From contig JAUWJN010000168.1 of the NCBI GenBank assembly GCA_030607655.1, positions 1-6,318 of the forward strand: a DNA stretch of 6,318 nucleotides. Direction: 5' to 3'. The notes beneath the pieces were generated by a model. That model saw only the letters and a program-made list of their open reading frames with translations, was not told the DNA's origin and searched no databases. Position 1 is the first letter of the stretch; each line of letters begins with the position of its first letter. Source of the stretch: a bacterium (GTDB taxonomy: Bacteria > Armatimonadota > Zipacnadia > Zipacnadales > Zipacnadaceae). This document shows, piece by piece, positions 5,431-6,318 of this stretch. A program made the position numbers and the translations under genes.

Positions 5431-6315
5431 TCACTGTCCACCCCGTGTGATGCTACTGAGTATTCCGGTGGCGATCGGCTCAAATTTATCCCAGTGCTGA
5501 GCAGGGCATTGGGCCCGTATATTGTAGGAATAATCACCGATGCCGGGGGCGGTGATACGCCAGCCTTTCAGTTCAACCGAAAAGACGCCAATCCGTTTGA
5601 CGGTGGTGTAGGTAGAATATGCGGCGGGCTTACCCGCGAAGGTGCAGGCCTGCATTTCGCCTTGCTCCTCGTAGTAGGGATCACTGTCTTCCACCATTTC
5701 CCCCAACCATAAATGCAGCTTGCCTTCCGGCCGTTGCGCAAGCGCCACGGCTGCTACCCCGTTGGTGGACAGGCTCCGTGCCGCTGCGCCGCTGATGTCG
5801 CCCATAGCGCCCATAGCCAGAGTGCCTTCTATGCTTACCCGGTAGAGTTTACCGCTTTTCACCCAGGCCTTTTCAAACGTGCCTGACGAACCCATTGTGG
5901 AGAAATCCCACCCAGCCGGGACCTGCAAAGACAGCTCTTTGGTCTCGGTGCTGACCCTCTGCCATTGCTCTGATTGCTCCGGGGGCTTAGTAGCTAGCTT
6001 CACCGCTATTGCTGACGCCACCACAATGAGAAGAACAACTACCGCTACGGCTCCCAAATAATAGGGCCATTGGGGTATTGCCCTCCGGGCAGCCTCAGCC
6101 GCCACTAGTGCCGCGGCGGCCCCTTCATCGCGCCCGCGCCTGGCCGGCGGCACTGAGGGGGTCGGGGGAGGCGCTTGGGTCGTCGGTTTCTGCGGGGCTC
6201 CTGCCGACTCTACCTCCCATTCTGGTTCTTGGCCCTCCGTCAGCGGCTTGCCACACTGGCTACACACCTCCTCATCGCTACTTTCTGCGCCACAGTGAGG
6301 ACACAACCTAGCCAT
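5431..6315 (-). CDS. Zinc-ribbon, single-pass membrane protein with an external domain
   Basis: This is a 294-residue membrane-anchored protein of unknown function. The N-terminus, MARLCPHCGAESSDEEVC, carries a zinc ribbon of the 'zinc-ribbon domain' type, with ligands C5, C8, C18 and C21. A Pro/Glu/Ala-rich linker follows (about 24-80), with PPPTPSVPP at 49-57 and RRGR at 59-62. One hydrophobic segment, YYLGAVAVVVLLIVVASAIA (85-104), has Arg residues before it and a Lys after it. No cleavable signal is present, so the zinc ribbon is expected in the cytosol and residues 110-294 outside. The outer domain begins LSLQVPAGWDF (128-138) and ends FEPIATGILSSI (278-289). This recalls the PsbP/LpqN-like fold, in which a 'VPxGW' strand opens the domain and a final helix closes it; this is a tentative match. 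The start is ATG 6315, with only three bases visible upstream, so its ribosome site cannot be judged. The gene may once have been longer (see the stretch at 5303-5430). Confidence 0.8.
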   Translation of the reverse strand: MARLCPHCGAESSDEEVCSQCGKPLTEGQEPEWEVESAGAPQKPTTQAPPPTPSVPPARRGRDEGAAAALVAAEAARRAIPQWPYYLGAVAVVVLLIVVASAIAVKLATKPPEQSEQWQRVSTETKELSLQVPAGWDFSTMGSSGTFEKAWVKSGKLYRVSIEGTLAMGAMGDISGAAARSLSTNGVAAVALAQRPEGKLHLWLGEMVEDSDPYYEEQGEMQACTFAGKPAAYSTYTTVKRIGVFSVELKGWRITAPGIGDYSYNIRAQCPAQHWDKFEPIATGILSSITRGGQ

Positions 6316-6318
6316 ACC

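Noticed and set aside
1..6318. CRISPR array, tRNA/rRNA genes or insertion sequence
   Set aside because: No regularly spaced direct repeats, no tRNA-like cloverleaf or rRNA segment, and no transposase-like protein were seen on either strand.

Overview
The window looks like a GC-rich bacterial chromosome segment from an environmental, probably uncultured lineage. A UroD-like methyltransferase relative, a DUF6807 ('PmoA family') protein, a zinc-ribbon membrane protein and a REP-like repeat pair are a mix often met in Armatimonadota, Planctomycetota and similar phyla. No marker gene is present, so the phylum is a guess. Two gene starts carry clear Shine-Dalgarno sequences (AGGGAG before the GTG at 2440; AGGAGG before the minus-strand ATG at 5184).

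Layout. Plus strand: the 3' end of an AlgC/ManB-type phosphomannomutase/phosphoglucomutase (1-371); 17 bases later a large alkaline-phosphatase-superfamily phosphodiesterase/phosphatase with a complete set of metal ligands (389-2359); and, after 80 bases, a small cysteine-rich protein resembling DUF6125 / L-2-amino-thiazoline-4-carboxylate hydrolase-like proteins (2440-2958). Minus strand, running towards these: a zinc-ribbon, single-pass membrane protein (6315-5431); a 246-base intergenic stretch holding a pair of inverted REP-like hairpins (5221-5297) and a coding-like tail (5303-5430); a DUF6807 protein (5184-4051); and a uroporphyrinogen-decarboxylase-family protein (4021-2924). The two convergent sets collide: the stop codons of the 2440 gene and the UroD-family gene lie inside each other, a 35-base tail-to-tail overlap.

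How they may work together. The phosphohexomutase and the phosphodiesterase/phosphatase are closely spaced and probably co-transcribed, which suggests sugar-phosphate or nucleotide-sugar related chemistry. The DUF6807 and UroD-family genes are 29 bases apart and probably form a second unit; sugar-derivative or one-carbon catabolism is an inference only. The DUF6125-like gene sits tail-to-tail with the UroD-family gene; if the UroD-like protein is a methyltransferase, a role in the same chemistry is possible, but no corrinoid protein is visible here. The zinc-ribbon membrane protein is separated by the repeat region and may be unrelated.

The most unusual structure is the 5221-5297 repeat pair. 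It consists of two 27-base elements in opposite orientation, with the same architecture (7-base head, 6-bp stem, 4-base loop, 6-bp stem, GACC tail) but stems that differ by compensated base changes, as in REP/BIME elements mobilised by RAYT transposases. No tyrosine-transposase gene is in the window. I see no RNA gene, CRISPR array, intact insertion sequence or convincing terminator.
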